Shown here piece after piece: positions 1 to 7,999 of a stretch of DNA of 43,575 nucleotides. The position numbers and the translations under genes are program-made. Position 1 is the stretch's first letter, and every line of letters starts with the position of its first letter. Under the pieces are notes generated by a model. That model worked only from the letters and a program-made list of their open reading frames with translations. It made no database searches and was not told where the DNA came from. Source of the stretch: an uncultured Bacteroidales bacterium (GTDB lineage: Bacteria > Bacteroidota > Bacteroidia > Bacteroidales > F082); assembly GCA_937896895.1 (NCBI GenBank), contig CALBNV010000043.1:1-43575 (forward strand). Reading direction: 5' to 3'.

Positions 1-46
1 CAATTCCACTTCCACATACACAAAGAATAGTTTTTATCGTATCCAT
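1..46 (-). CDS. PTS sugar transporter EIIB component, N-terminal start only (foreign DNA)
   Basis: Reading leftward from an ATG at 46, fifteen codons give MDTIKTILCVCGSGI and run off the window edge. The Cys-Gly-Ser-Gly loop just after a first beta strand is the phosphocysteine loop of EIIB proteins of the galactitol/ascorbate PTS type, which pass phosphate from EIIA to the incoming sugar at the membrane. A purine-rich AGAAGG sequence lies a few bases upstream of the ATG, a Shine-Dalgarno of the kind seen in Bacillota and not typical of Bacteroidales. Base composition here is far more AT-rich than in the rest of the window. I infer that it belongs to the foreign left-edge fragment. Only 15 residues are visible, so the subfamily is uncertain. 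Confidence 0.5.
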   Translation of the reverse strand, partial: MDTIKTILCVCGSGI

Positions 47-118
47 ATTATTTGCCTTCTTAGTATATTTTACACATAATATTTAATTTTTTAAATAAAT
101 TATTGTGCAAATATAACA

Positions 119-155
119 AAAAAAGTAGAGACCTTTACAAAAAGTAAAGGTCTCT
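119..155 (-). terminator. Rho-independent terminator after the mnmA-like fragment
   Basis: A perfect 12-bp stem (127-138 with 144-155, AGAGACCTTTAC and its complement) closes a 5-base A loop. On the minus strand it is followed by a T tract (A run at 119-124 on the plus strand). It sits directly downstream of the minus-strand ORF ending at 182 and upstream of the EIIB start at 46, so it separates two transcription units of the foreign fragment. Confidence 0.75.
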
Positions 156-181
156 AAATGTTTTTTCAATCAATTGTGAGA

Positions 182-786
182 TTATAAAATTTGGAAAGTG
201 TCTTCTTCGCTAGCAAAAGCTTTTTCCAATTTTTCAGTCAATTCTTTCATTGACATAATTTTGTTTAAGCATACTACACGTGGGTAAGTTTTAACTTGAG
301 GATAAATATCTTTACCAACAACAAACATTCTATCATTGTTTCCACCAATATTAAGTCCTTTTCTTTGACCAATTGTGTAATACATAGCACCTTGATGAGT
401 TCCTAAAATCTTGCCAGTTTCAATATCAACAATATTTCCCTTTTTAGCTGGTATATAATTCTTTAAAAATTCTCTAAAGTTTCTTTCACCAATAAAGCAG
501 ACACCAGTACTATCTTTTTTATCCATAACACTTTCTAGATCTAATTCGTGAGCTATTCTTCTAACTTCCGTTTTATCAATATCACCTAATGGAAATAATG
601 TATAAGAAAGTTGTCTTTGATCGATTTGTGATAAGAAATATGTTTGATCTTTGTTTTGATCATAAGACTTACATAAATAAGCCATGCCATCTTCATCAAT
701 TCTTTTTGCATAATGACCCATTGCAATCATGTCAAAACCATTTTTTAATGCAAAATCTAAAAATGGTCCAAATTTAATATATTTGT
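182..786 (-). pseudogene. mnmA: Fragment of tRNA 2-thiouridine synthase MnmA with an odd C-terminus (foreign DNA)
   Basis: The open frame enters at about 786 and reads KYIKFGPFLDFALKNGFD, then MIAMGHYAKR, and continues through the DSTGVCFIGERNF block with its catalytic-type Cys and YYTIGQRKGL. These are hallmarks of MnmA, which thiolates U34 of tRNA Lys, Glu and Gln. The family is about 360 residues, so the N-terminal PP-loop part is missing. At the other end, after FVVGKDI (about position 304), the remaining ~40 residues do not look like the MnmA C-terminal barrel. They resemble the tail of another protein, possibly a PTS component given the EIIB start nearby. The first in-frame ATG is at 730, but homology extends upstream of it, so that ATG is internal. 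Codon use is strongly AT-rich, unlike everything from 808 onward. I read it as a double-truncated piece of a low-GC Bacillota genome. Confidence 0.75.
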
Positions 787-790
787 AAAT
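780..790. other. Abrupt junction between AT-rich foreign DNA and Bacteroidales DNA
   Basis: MnmA homology on the minus strand is intact up to the codons for KYIKFGP and breaks at about 786-787, where the conserved Asn codon expected upstream becomes TAC and the following residues are unrelated. A Bacteroidales-type gene begins 20 bases further on, at 808. No inverted repeat, target duplication or integrase gene is visible at the junction, which favours an assembly or amplification chimera over natural insertion. Confidence 0.6.
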
Positions 791-807
791 AAGAAAAAAC
801 TGCCATT

Positions 808-1648
808 ATGGAGAAAAAGACCAAAATCCTGTTCAGAATCGGCGCCGGAATTTGCGCAGCCATCATTCTGTCCCTTTCCTGCTGCACCGTGGTGGAACCC
901 AGCGAACTCGGAATAAAGTTCAAGAAATTTTCCGTGACTGAACAGGGAGAACTGGTTGCCACTCCCGTGACCGGATTCACTTTCTACAATCCCATCACTA
1001 CTAAAGTGTTTACTTATCCTGTGTTTATTCAAAGAGTTGACTACGAGCCGTTTACCGTAACGACAAAGGATGCTGCCATCTTCACGATGGACCCGGTGCT
1101 CGCATATCAGCTGAACCGTGACAAGGCAACGTACGTGTTCAACAAGTACAGAAAACCACTGAAGGATATTCAGGCAGGGTATATGCGTACCTGTATATAT
1201 GACGCATACCGCATAACAGCCAACACGTATTCATCGGATGAACTTATGGCTAACCGTGGAAAATTTGAGGCCGAAGTGAGACTGATGCTTGACAAGTCTC
1301 TTGGCGACGAAGGTTTCATCGTTTCTGAATTTACATCACAGATAACACCGCCTGAAAGCTCCTTGTCAGTAGCTTCACGGTCCATACCACCTACGATAAC
1401 ACCAGAGATATCACCACGAAGTGAAAGAAGCCGAGGCTAACGCCAAGATTGCCGTTGCGAAAGCAGAAGGTGAGGCCAAGGCCATGAAGATCAAGGCCGA
1501 TGCTGAGGCGTATTACAACCGTACTATTTCCGCATCTTTGAGCGAGATGATCGTTCGCGAGGACTTCATCGAAAAATGGGATGGCCAACTTCCTGCGGTT
1601 CAGGGTGGTAACGGACTGATTTTCGATATGTCCAAGTTCGCGAAGTAG
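808..1648 (+). pseudogene. SPFH/band-7 (prohibitin-like) membrane protein, broken in the middle
   Basis: The first frame (808-1440) gives an N-terminal membrane or lipoprotein-like segment (LSLSCCTVV) followed by an SPFH domain containing VEPSELGIKF, FTVTTKDAAIFTMDPVLAYQL and a stretch ending FTSQITPPES. The second frame, from about 1421 to 1648, gives VKEAEANAKIAVAKAEGEAKAMKIKADAEAYY-type coiled coil and the C-terminus FDMSKFAK. Both halves belong to one Bacteroidetes SPFH protein of about 280 residues that forms membrane-associated oligomers. They are out of frame because bases 1360-1420 are not the expected helix but a foreign stretch that reads sensibly on the other strand. As written, the gene makes a 210-residue truncated product. 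Its natural promoter is lost at the 786 junction. The break may be a true lesion or a local assembly error. Confidence 0.7.
1360..1420 (-). other. Antisense foreign segment inside the SPFH gene
   Basis: Between the PES codons (ending 1359) and the GTG AAA GAA GCC codons (from 1421), the 61 bases do not encode the expected alanine/glutamine-rich helix. On the minus strand they read as a well-formed peptide (about RGDISGVIVGGMDREATDKELS). I do not recognise the parent gene. The replaced stretch would be roughly 66 bases in intact homologues, so it is a near-equal-length substitution and not a simple insertion. Confidence 0.45.
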
Positions 1649-1895
1649 CTCAATTGATCAAGTATCGTGAAGAGGCCGTATTAGCATTAACCATTTGATA
1701 GAGGCTATTTGCTAAATTACCATTCAGCTAACCGATAAATTGCAATTTTCCTAACTGATGATAAGAATCTGTTTTGAAATGTTCGATTTCTCCGCTAAGC
1801 AAAAAATGCAGACAACTATGTATAAACAGTAATAGTTTTCATCTCCCAAGACAAATATTTTATATTTTTACAGCAACATTAGACCGATAATTGAA

Positions 1896-2030
1896 ATGTC
1901 AGCAGAAGAGAATCAGCAGAAAGTACTGGCATATATAGCCAACCAGTCAAACATTCCAACCGACTACGAATGGGAAATACGTCATCACAAGGAAATGCAC
2001 GAAGCCTACGAGAAATTCTCGAAGGATTAG
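1896..2030 (+). CDS. Small ORF, 44 residues, function unknown
   Basis: ATG at 1896 opens a 44-residue frame beginning MSAEENQQKVLAYIANQSNI and ending KFSKD at a TAG (2028-2030). The product is soluble, charged and predicted helical, with two histidines in tandem (IRHHKEM), and the codon choice looks plausible. I do not recognise it. It follows the SPFH gene by ~250 bases, with an AT-rich candidate promoter stretch around 1853-1872. It overlaps the next small ORF in another frame, so at most one of the two is likely to be a complete gene, or both are pieces of one frameshifted gene. Confidence 0.3.
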   Translation: MSAEENQQKVLAYIANQSNIPTDYEWEIRHHKEMHEAYEKFSKD

Positions 2031-2146
2031 ATTGTGTGTCACAGCATGTCGCTGCAATTCAATGGGCGAAAAACAATGACCGTGTTATTGACCTGTTTGG
2101 AATCATGTATGTTGTTGATGCAGAAATCTGCAAGACCTCAATGTGA
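1970..2146 (+). CDS. Small ORF, 58 residues, overlapping the 44-residue ORF; possibly its frameshifted continuation
   Basis: An ATG at 1970 opens MGNTSSQGNARSLREILEGL followed by a stretch with an amphipathic, well-folded look (VSQHVAAIQWAKNNDRVIDL, then FGIMYVVDAEICKTSM) and a TGA at 2144-2146. It overlaps the 1896-2030 ORF by 61 bases in the +2 frame. The helical residues after 2027 look more protein-like than those before. This suggests an originally single protein (start in the 1896 frame, end in this one) disrupted by a frameshift near 2000-2025. No family recognised. Confidence 0.25.
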   Translation: MGNTSSQGNARSLREILEGLDCVSQHVAAIQWAKNNDRVIDLFGIMYVVDAEICKTSM

Positions 2147-2256
2147 CGCAAAAAGCGGGAAAAACCACAGAAGCTATTCATTTTACCCGTGCCATTCGTA
2201 GTGAAAAAAAATTTCAAAAAAGATACTTTTTTTTCTAAACTTATCCTAATTAATTG

Positions 2257-2264
2257 TATTTTTG
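2257..2264 (+). promoter_or_regulatory. Bacteroidetes -7 element for the large T9SS gene
   Basis: TATTTTTG matches the Bacteroidetes sigma-ABfr -7 consensus TAnnTTTG. The expected upstream TTTG (-33) is poor; there is only a T-rich tract at 2227-2234. A transcript from here would begin near 2270 and have a leader of about 310 nt before the ATG at 2581. Confidence 0.5.
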
Positions 2265-2269
2265 CGGCT

Positions 2270-2580
2270 TAATATAATATGATGGGTGTGAAATACTCTT
2301 TACAATATGGCATGACCGGACAATGCTGGCAGGGGAAAACCTCCTGCGTGTCTGTCATATCTCAGTGTAACTCATTGAATTTCAATATTTTACCCCCCCC
2401 CATACACTTTAAACACACGACAACAGATTTTTGTTCTTTTTTGCGAAGCGCTTATGCGTTTCGCATTTTTTGTGTTTTCTCGGCTCCGACCCTGTGCCGG
2501 ACAAAACACCTTTTCCCCGTTTTATCGTAAATGCAAACAAATTCAAATTCAACAAATTATAAATTAAAATCACAAAAAGT
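2270..2580 (+). promoter_or_regulatory. Long structured 5' leader of the T9SS gene
   Basis: No convincing gene lies between the 2257 promoter and the 2581 start. The stretch contains a small GCAGG/CCTGC hairpin (about 2329-2348), a run of nine C residues (2393-2401), an intrinsic terminator (2442-2471) and immediately after it a second interrupted stem (GTGTTTT 2472-2478 with AAAACAC 2503-2509, extended by CGGC 2481-2484 with GCCG 2496-2499). A terminator between promoter and gene suggests attenuation, or a short separate RNA. An 83-codon ORF across the region looks like chance. No known riboswitch class is recognised. Confidence 0.45.
2442..2471 (+). terminator. Intrinsic terminator or attenuator upstream of the T9SS gene
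   Basis: A 10-bp stem (2442-2451 with 2456-2465, one G-U pair) with a TTAT loop is followed by six T residues. It lies 110 bases before the ATG at 2581 and no fresh -7 element is visible between, so the gene's transcript must either read through it or be controlled by it. Confidence 0.65.
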
Positions 2581-5500
2581 ATGAAAAGAAAATTTACATT
2601 TCTACTCTTGGCACTCTTGGCGCTTGCCGGCTTTAAGAGCTGGGGACAGGAAACATTGACCGTCTGCGACGGGACAACGACCAACTACCAAATTCCTGTC
2701 AACACCTTTTATTTTGATACTCCAAACTCTTTTTCTCAATTCATCATCCCTTCAGCTGAAGATGGAATGGAAGCACTTAGTGGCAAAAGTATCACACAAT
2801 TACAATTTCACATTAGTTCCCAAGGGAATCTTGTTTACCAAATTGCAAACACCGAAATTAATTGCAGCCTTAAAGAAGTAGAAAGTGAGACCATGACTGG
2901 ATCTATTTCTTCTGGTTTAACCGAAGTGTTTTCAGGTAAGCCTAACTATACTGAGTCGGTTATGACTATTCCTTTTGATACTCCTTACAACTATGAAGGT
3001 GGAAATCTTTTGATTAGCATTACCGTAACTGTAGGTTCTGGATCCCCAAGTATAGGATTTAAGGGGAAAAGTGTTAATTATAATGCAGCTTATTGTTACG
3101 ATTATCAGGATAATTTTCATCAATTCCTTCCAAAGACCACCATCACTTACGCAGTCGCTGTTTCTTGTCCCGCTCCTACAGGTTTAGCTGCTTCCAACAT
3201 CACAGCCAATGGTGCCACCATCAGCTGGACAGATAACGGTGCCGAAAGATACGACCTCGCCTACGGTGTCGCTTCTACTTTCGATTTGAGCAACCCTTCA
3301 ACTTACACCTTGCAAAACAATCTCACCACAACAAGCGTGACGCTCTCCGGCCTCACCGCTGAAACCGAATATAAGTGCGCTGTTAAGGCTCATTGCAGCG
3401 ATGATGAAGAAAGCGCATGGAGCGATGTTGTTAGCTTTATGCCAACTGCAACTAAGGTTTTGACCGTATGTGATGGAAACAACACAAATGCGATGATACC
3501 TATCTATGGAGGTTATGCTGATAGTGACTATAAATCACAATTCATTTTTCCTGCGCAGTATTTGGAATCCATGCAAGGCGGAATCATTAAGAGCATGACA
3601 TTTTATGCACAACAAGCGAATGTGAATATTCCAGGAACTTGGAGTGTATATTTAAGTGAAGTCGATGGCACAACGCTTTCTGGACTTCAAGATTGGAATG
3701 ACCTGGAAAATGTTGTTGAAGGACAGACAATGACAATATCAGGCAACAAATTAACCGTGAATTTCCCCACGCCTTTCGAGTATAATGGCGGCAACCTGCT
3801 GATTGGATTCAATGAAACAGTCAGTGGCACTACTTATCCAACCACAACTTGGTATGGTGTTAACCAATCAACCAACACGGCTTACTATCGGTATTTTTAT
3901 TATTCCGAATCAACTGGTCCGATTCAATTCCTTCCAAAGACCACTTTTGCCTATGAAGATGGTGCAGAAAAATTCGCCATCACTCTCACTCAGCCAGAAG
4001 ATGCAGCAGTCGGCACAATCTCAGCAGACTATGAACAGGCTGCCGCCGGCACCACCGTCACCCTGTCAGCCAACTTCAATTTAGGCTACACCCTGAATTA
4101 CTTCATGGTCGATGAAGAACCGATTGTGGGCAACACCTTCGAAATGCCTGAACACGACGTTATCGTGTCTGTCACATACAACACCCTTGATATGTATGCC
4201 ATTACTTTCGATCCTGAAATTGACGACGACATCATCAGCATTTCGGCCACCTACAACGGCGAAGCTGTCGCAGCGGCTCCTGCTGGAACAGTAATCACGC
4301 TCGGCTACAGCAATCTCGATGAAGGTTACATCTTCAATTACTGGACACTCAACGGCGCACAACTGCCAGGAAGCACCTTCGAAATGCCAGAAGAAGATGC
4401 TGTAATTGGCGTCAACCTCACCGAACGCGAACGCTATGCTGTAACCATCGACTCCGACGTTCAGGACTACATCACCGCCAACCCAAGCAGCGACATTCTG
4501 GACGGCACAACCGTCACACTGACCATCAGCCCTGCCACAGGCTACGTCCTGACAGAACTTCACGTGTTGGACGAAGGTGGAAATGAACAAGATGTCACCA
4601 TCACTGAAAACTCCAACATCCGCACCTTCACCATGCCTGAAAGCGATGTCACGGTTTCAGCAGTGTTCTCACGCGTTTACAACATTGAAATCAGCATGGC
4701 ACTTGTCGGCGGCAACATCTCCCAGATGAGCACCCAAGGCACACTCACCGCTTACCCTGCCGGAACACAAGTATTCCTTTCCGCAATTCCTGATACCGAC
4801 TACAGCTTTGTGGAAAACTCATTCATCGTGACAAGAGCCGACGGCGAGACAGGTCCTACCGTCACCTTCTCACAAGGAATGTATTCATTCATTATGCCGG
4901 AAAGCAATGTCACCGTTTCGGCTACCTTCAATAAGACAGCGTTCGCAGTTTCGAAAGTCATCACACCTACGTATAGTGGTTCATTCTCTATCAGCCAGAC
5001 CGCCCATGTTGAAACTGGCGAAACCGTCACACTTTCCAACTTCTATGCTTACAACGGTTATTATTTCGACTTTGAAGATGTCAATTCACTTGTCGTGAAA
5101 CGCAATGACAACCAGGAAACTGTGGAAGTCAACAACTATGGCAACATTTACCAGTTCGCTATGCCGGCTTCCGATGTCACCGTTACCGCAACATTCAAGG
5201 ACCGTCCACGCTACGAAGTCGTCATAGGCACTATCACCAACGGCACCGTCACCTTCAGCTACGGTGCACCAGATGATCACAAGTACATGAGCGGCGAAAC
5301 CGTCTATTTGGAAGTCAATCCTGCTTCAAGTGACTATACACTCAAAAGCATCACTGCTACGCCAAGCGAAGGTTCAGCCATCACGCCACAGCCATATTAC
5401 GGTGGCCCTACATATTATTTCACTATGCCTGATTTCGAATCAGAAGAAAGCACAGTTACCGTCACCGCTACATTCCGTCAACTTCAATCCTACACCATTA

Positions 5501-7581
5501 ATTATTATGTGAATGGCCAACTTGACAGAACCATGCAGTGTCAGGAAACCCATTTTGTCAACAACGATGGTCCGCAAAACGTTACCGTTCCTGCCGGAAT
5601 GACATTCGAGGGTTGGGGCATTGCCAAAATCGACACATACGTCACCGAAAAGCCAGCCGTCTTAGGCAATGCGGAATACCCGACACAGAACTATAACCTT
5701 TATGCAGTGCTCCGCTATACTGAAAGCGTTCCTGCAACAAGCAAGGATGGCGAAACCTGGGTTGAAGTTACAAGCCCAAGCGATTTGAACAATGGCGACC
5801 AAGTGATTATCGTGAAGAAATCATCAAATGTTGTAATGTGTGACAGAAGTGACGAATACAGTGGCTCATTTGAAAAGGCTACAATTTCCATTTACAACAA
5901 TGAGATTACTAGCCTTCCTTCAAATGCCGTCATCCTCACAGCAATCGACAATTCAGGCAATTGGAAATTTAGTTTCAATGATGCACATGTTGGTCAAAGC
6001 ACTTTATCAGACTATTATGGTGGATGTTTGGTGCCATACGGATTATGGGATCCTAGTTGTGATACTTGGACAATCGAACAAGATGGTTCATCTGTTTATT
6101 TAAGAGATACACAATTCAACGCTAATTTGGCGTTTTATAGCGGCTATTTTACTTGCAACCAATATACTAATTATCAGGCCCAACTTTTCAAGAAATACAA
6201 CCCATTCATCACCACCAACTACTACATGACTTCAGTCCTCGCCGACGGTGAAGTTACTGAAAACACCACCGCGAAGAACATCATCATCACAACGGGAACA
6301 GTCACTGTTGATAACAACATCGTTTTGACAATGAACGAAAACGGTTTCTTCAGAAACAAGAACGCCGCCAACTTCGTTTTTGGATACGGCGCACAGCTCA
6401 TACACAACAACGCCGGCGTGCTTGCCACAATGAAGAAACACATCAACGGCACCGACTGGTACACCATCAGCTCGCCGCTCGCAGCAGCAAGCACCGAGTT
6501 TGCAGATGTCACCAGCCTCATCCCAACTTCAGTAGAAGCAGACAACTACGACCTCTACCGCCTCAATGAAGCGGATGGTATGTGGGAGAACGCAAGAGTC
6601 AATGAGGGCGAGGCATTCACCACAATCGACAAAGGCCGCGGCTACATCTACTCCAAAACAACTGCAGCAGACATCGCTTTCGCAGGCGAAATCAATGTCG
6701 CACCCGTTGAATGCAACCTCACAATCGGCGCGGCAAACGGCTTCAACCTCATCGGCAACCCGTTCACACAGAACATCAAATTGACAGATGTCGTATCGGA
6801 TGGAACAGCTGAATTGGCAAAAGGTTTCTATGTCCTCAACAATGACAACACTTGGGGAACAAAACTCACAGACAGCGAAATCAAACCACTCCAGGGCTTC
6901 CTTGTGCAGGCCACGACAGCCGGCAGCGTGACAATCAGCAAGCCGGCAGCGGAAAGCAAGGGCGAACGCTCGAATGAGCAGAACACCAACATCGAGCTCA
7001 TAGTGTCGAACGGCAGCTACACCGACAACGCCTACGCGATGTTCGGCGAGGGCACCGGCCTCAACAAGGTCAGCCACCGCAACGCACAAGCCCCGATGAT
7101 TTACATCCCGCAGGACGGCGAGGACTTCGCCATCGCATTCATGGATGAGAACACCACCGTGTTCCCACTCAACTTCAAGGCCATGACGACAGGCAAGTAC
7201 AGCATCAGCCTCAAGCCGACAGACGACATCAACACACTCGTGCTCATCGACAACATGACAGGCGAAGAGACCAACATGCTCCTCGAAGAGAGCTACTCGT
7301 TCAACGGCTCACCCGCCGACAGCGACGGCCGCTTCACGGTGAAGCTCAGCATCAGCCACAACAACGGCCATGCCGACAGCGAACACTTCGTATATCAGAA
7401 CGGCAGCGAGCTTGTCGTCAACGGCGAAGGCACACTCCAGATATTCGACGTCCTCGGAAGAGTCGTCATCAGCGAAGAGGTCCACGGCCAGACGGTGAAT
7501 GTCGGCGGCCTCAACACCGGCGCATACATCGTCAGACTGACAGGCGAGAGCGTCATGACCCAGAAGATAGTCGTCAGATAG
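2581..7581 (+). CDS. Very large modular T9SS-secreted surface protein (1666 residues)
   Basis: A signal peptide (KRKFTFLLLALLALAGFKSWGQ) precedes two copies of a beta-rich module starting LTVCDG (about residues 27-190 and 294-458), with a fibronectin type III domain between them (about 195-290). Next come six divergent InlB-B-type repeats of ~75-90 residues (about 465-967), each ending in a motif like FxMPExDVxVxxxF, then a Listeria-Bacteroides-type repeat (about 970-1055), a beta-rich region and a C-terminal T9SS sorting tail (about 1600-1666; LQIFDVLGRVV, then GLNTGAYIVRLTG and MTQKIVVR). Such tails direct export through the Por/Spr translocon with cleavage at the cell surface. The role is probably adhesion or binding; no catalytic motif is seen. 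The duplicated LTVCDG modules and the ~5830-6190 stretch are clearly more AT-rich than the InlB repeats and C-terminus, suggesting domain shuffling. The next gene follows at 7605, probably in one transcript. Confidence 0.85.
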   Translation: MKRKFTFLLLALLALAGFKSWGQETLTVCDGTTTNYQIPVNTFYFDTPNSFSQFIIPSAEDGMEALSGKSITQLQFHISSQGNLVYQIANTEINCSLKEVESETMTGSISSGLTEVFSGKPNYTESVMTIPFDTPYNYEGGNLLISITVTVGSGSPSIGFKGKSVNYNAAYCYDYQDNFHQFLPKTTITYAVAVSCPAPTGLAASNITANGATISWTDNGAERYDLAYGVASTFDLSNPSTYTLQNNLTTTSVTLSGLTAETEYKCAVKAHCSDDEESAWSDVVSFMPTATKVLTVCDGNNTNAMIPIYGGYADSDYKSQFIFPAQYLESMQGGIIKSMTFYAQQANVNIPGTWSVYLSEVDGTTLSGLQDWNDLENVVEGQTMTISGNKLTVNFPTPFEYNGGNLLIGFNETVSGTTYPTTTWYGVNQSTNTAYYRYFYYSESTGPIQFLPKTTFAYEDGAEKFAITLTQPEDAAVGTISADYEQAAAGTTVTLSANFNLGYTLNYFMVDEEPIVGNTFEMPEHDVIVSVTYNTLDMYAITFDPEIDDDIISISATYNGEAVAAAPAGTVITLGYSNLDEGYIFNYWTLNGAQLPGSTFEMPEEDAVIGVNLTERERYAVTIDSDVQDYITANPSSDILDGTTVTLTISPATGYVLTELHVLDEGGNEQDVTITENSNIRTFTMPESDVTVSAVFSRVYNIEISMALVGGNISQMSTQGTLTAYPAGTQVFLSAIPDTDYSFVENSFIVTRADGETGPTVTFSQGMYSFIMPESNVTVSATFNKTAFAVSKVITPTYSGSFSISQTAHVETGETVTLSNFYAYNGYYFDFEDVNSLVVKRNDNQETVEVNNYGNIYQFAMPASDVTVTATFKDRPRYEVVIGTITNGTVTFSYGAPDDHKYMSGETVYLEVNPASSDYTLKSITATPSEGSAITPQPYYGGPTYYFTMPDFESEESTVTVTATFRQLQSYTINYYVNGQLDRTMQCQETHFVNNDGPQNVTVPAGMTFEGWGIAKIDTYVTEKPAVLGNAEYPTQNYNLYAVLRYTESVPATSKDGETWVEVTSPSDLNNGDQVIIVKKSSNVVMCDRSDEYSGSFEKATISIYNNEITSLPSNAVILTAIDNSGNWKFSFNDAHVGQSTLSDYYGGCLVPYGLWDPSCDTWTIEQDGSSVYLRDTQFNANLAFYSGYFTCNQYTNYQAQLFKKYNPFITTNYYMTSVLADGEVTENTTAKNIIITTGTVTVDNNIVLTMNENGFFRNKNAANFVFGYGAQLIHNNAGVLATMKKHINGTDWYTISSPLAAASTEFADVTSLIPTSVEADNYDLYRLNEADGMWENARVNEGEAFTTIDKGRGYIYSKTTAADIAFAGEINVAPVECNLTIGAANGFNLIGNPFTQNIKLTDVVSDGTAELAKGFYVLNNDNTWGTKLTDSEIKPLQGFLVQATTAGSVTISKPAAESKGERSNEQNTNIELIVSNGSYTDNAYAMFGEGTGLNKVSHRNAQAPMIYIPQDGEDFAIAFMDENTTVFPLNFKAMTTGKYSISLKPTDDINTLVLIDNMTGEETNMLLEESYSFNGSPADSDGRFTVKLSISHNNGHADSEHFVYQNGSELVVNGEGTLQIFDVLGRVVISEEVHGQTVNVGGLNTGAYIVRLTGESVMTQKIVVR

Positions 7582-7604
7582 TTTAACCGTAAAAATTGAA
7601 AAAG

Positions 7605-7844
7605 ATGAAAAAGATATTATTAGTATTAGCGATAACATTAGGTCTCACAACAGGCGCGATGGCGCAGAGCGACGGTTTCTTCAACAACTGGAGCGATTTC
7701 GACAACAGAGAAGACAACGGTCTGGAGCTTCCGACGCTTCCCGAGCACGGGGTTAACGGCAATCAGAATGCACCGCTCGGCAGCGGACTGCTCATCCTCA
7801 CAGCCCTCGGCGCAGGATACGCCCTTTCAAAGAGGAGAGATTAA
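7605..7844 (+). CDS. Small secreted protein with C-terminal membrane anchor (79 residues)
   Basis: The ATG at 7605 is preferred over a TTG at 7596 and begins a clean signal peptide (MKKILLVLAITLGLTTGAMAQ). The short mature part (SDGFFNNWSDFDNREDNGLE) is acidic and followed by APLGSGLLILTALGAGYAL and a basic end SKRRD. A C-terminal hydrophobic helix ending in a basic cluster resembles a tail anchor or PEP-CTERM/LPXTG-like topology, without their signature motifs. It starts 23 bases after the large T9SS gene, so it is probably co-transcribed and may help anchor or process that protein; this is inference from context. No named family recognised. Confidence 0.65.
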   Translation: MKKILLVLAITLGLTTGAMAQSDGFFNNWSDFDNREDNGLELPTLPEHGVNGNQNAPLGSGLLILTALGAGYALSKRRD

Positions 7845-7871
7845 AGTTAAAAGTGTGGAGAGTTAAGTTTG

Positions 7872-7912
7872 GAGAGTTAAGAGTGGAGTTTTCACTCTTG
7901 ACTCTCTTTTTT
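7872..7912 (+). terminator. Terminator after the T9SS / small protein operon
   Basis: A 14-bp stem (7872-7885 with 7893-7906, one G-U pair) with a 7-base loop is followed by TTTTTT at 7907-7912. The left arm is built from the 7-base repeat material (GAGTTAA, GAGTGG) that follows the stop codon at 7844. Confidence 0.75.
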
Positions 7913-7925
7913 AATCACATCAAAC

Positions 7926-7988
7926 AACTAATGGCTAATGACTAAAAACTAAAGACTAACAACTAAAGACTAATGACTAACAACTAAT
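7926..7988 (+). repeat. Nine tandem 7-bp units, consensus RRCTAAN
   Basis: Units start at 7926, 7933, 7940, 7947, 7954, 7961, 7968, 7975 and 7982; every one keeps the core CTAA with variation only at the flanks. The block lies between the terminator at 7912 and the ATG at 8000. Because 7 is not a multiple of 3, the TAA in each unit puts stop codons in all three plus-strand frames. Confidence 0.9.
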
Positions 7989-7999
7989 CCCCCTCTCCC

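Noticed and set aside
2279..2530. ORF in the leader of the T9SS gene (83 codons)
   Set aside because: It contains the terminator and hairpin bases as codons and its composition is not protein-like; better read as leader RNA.
7926..7988. CRISPR-like array
   Set aside because: Units are contiguous 7-mers without spacers; there are no cas genes.
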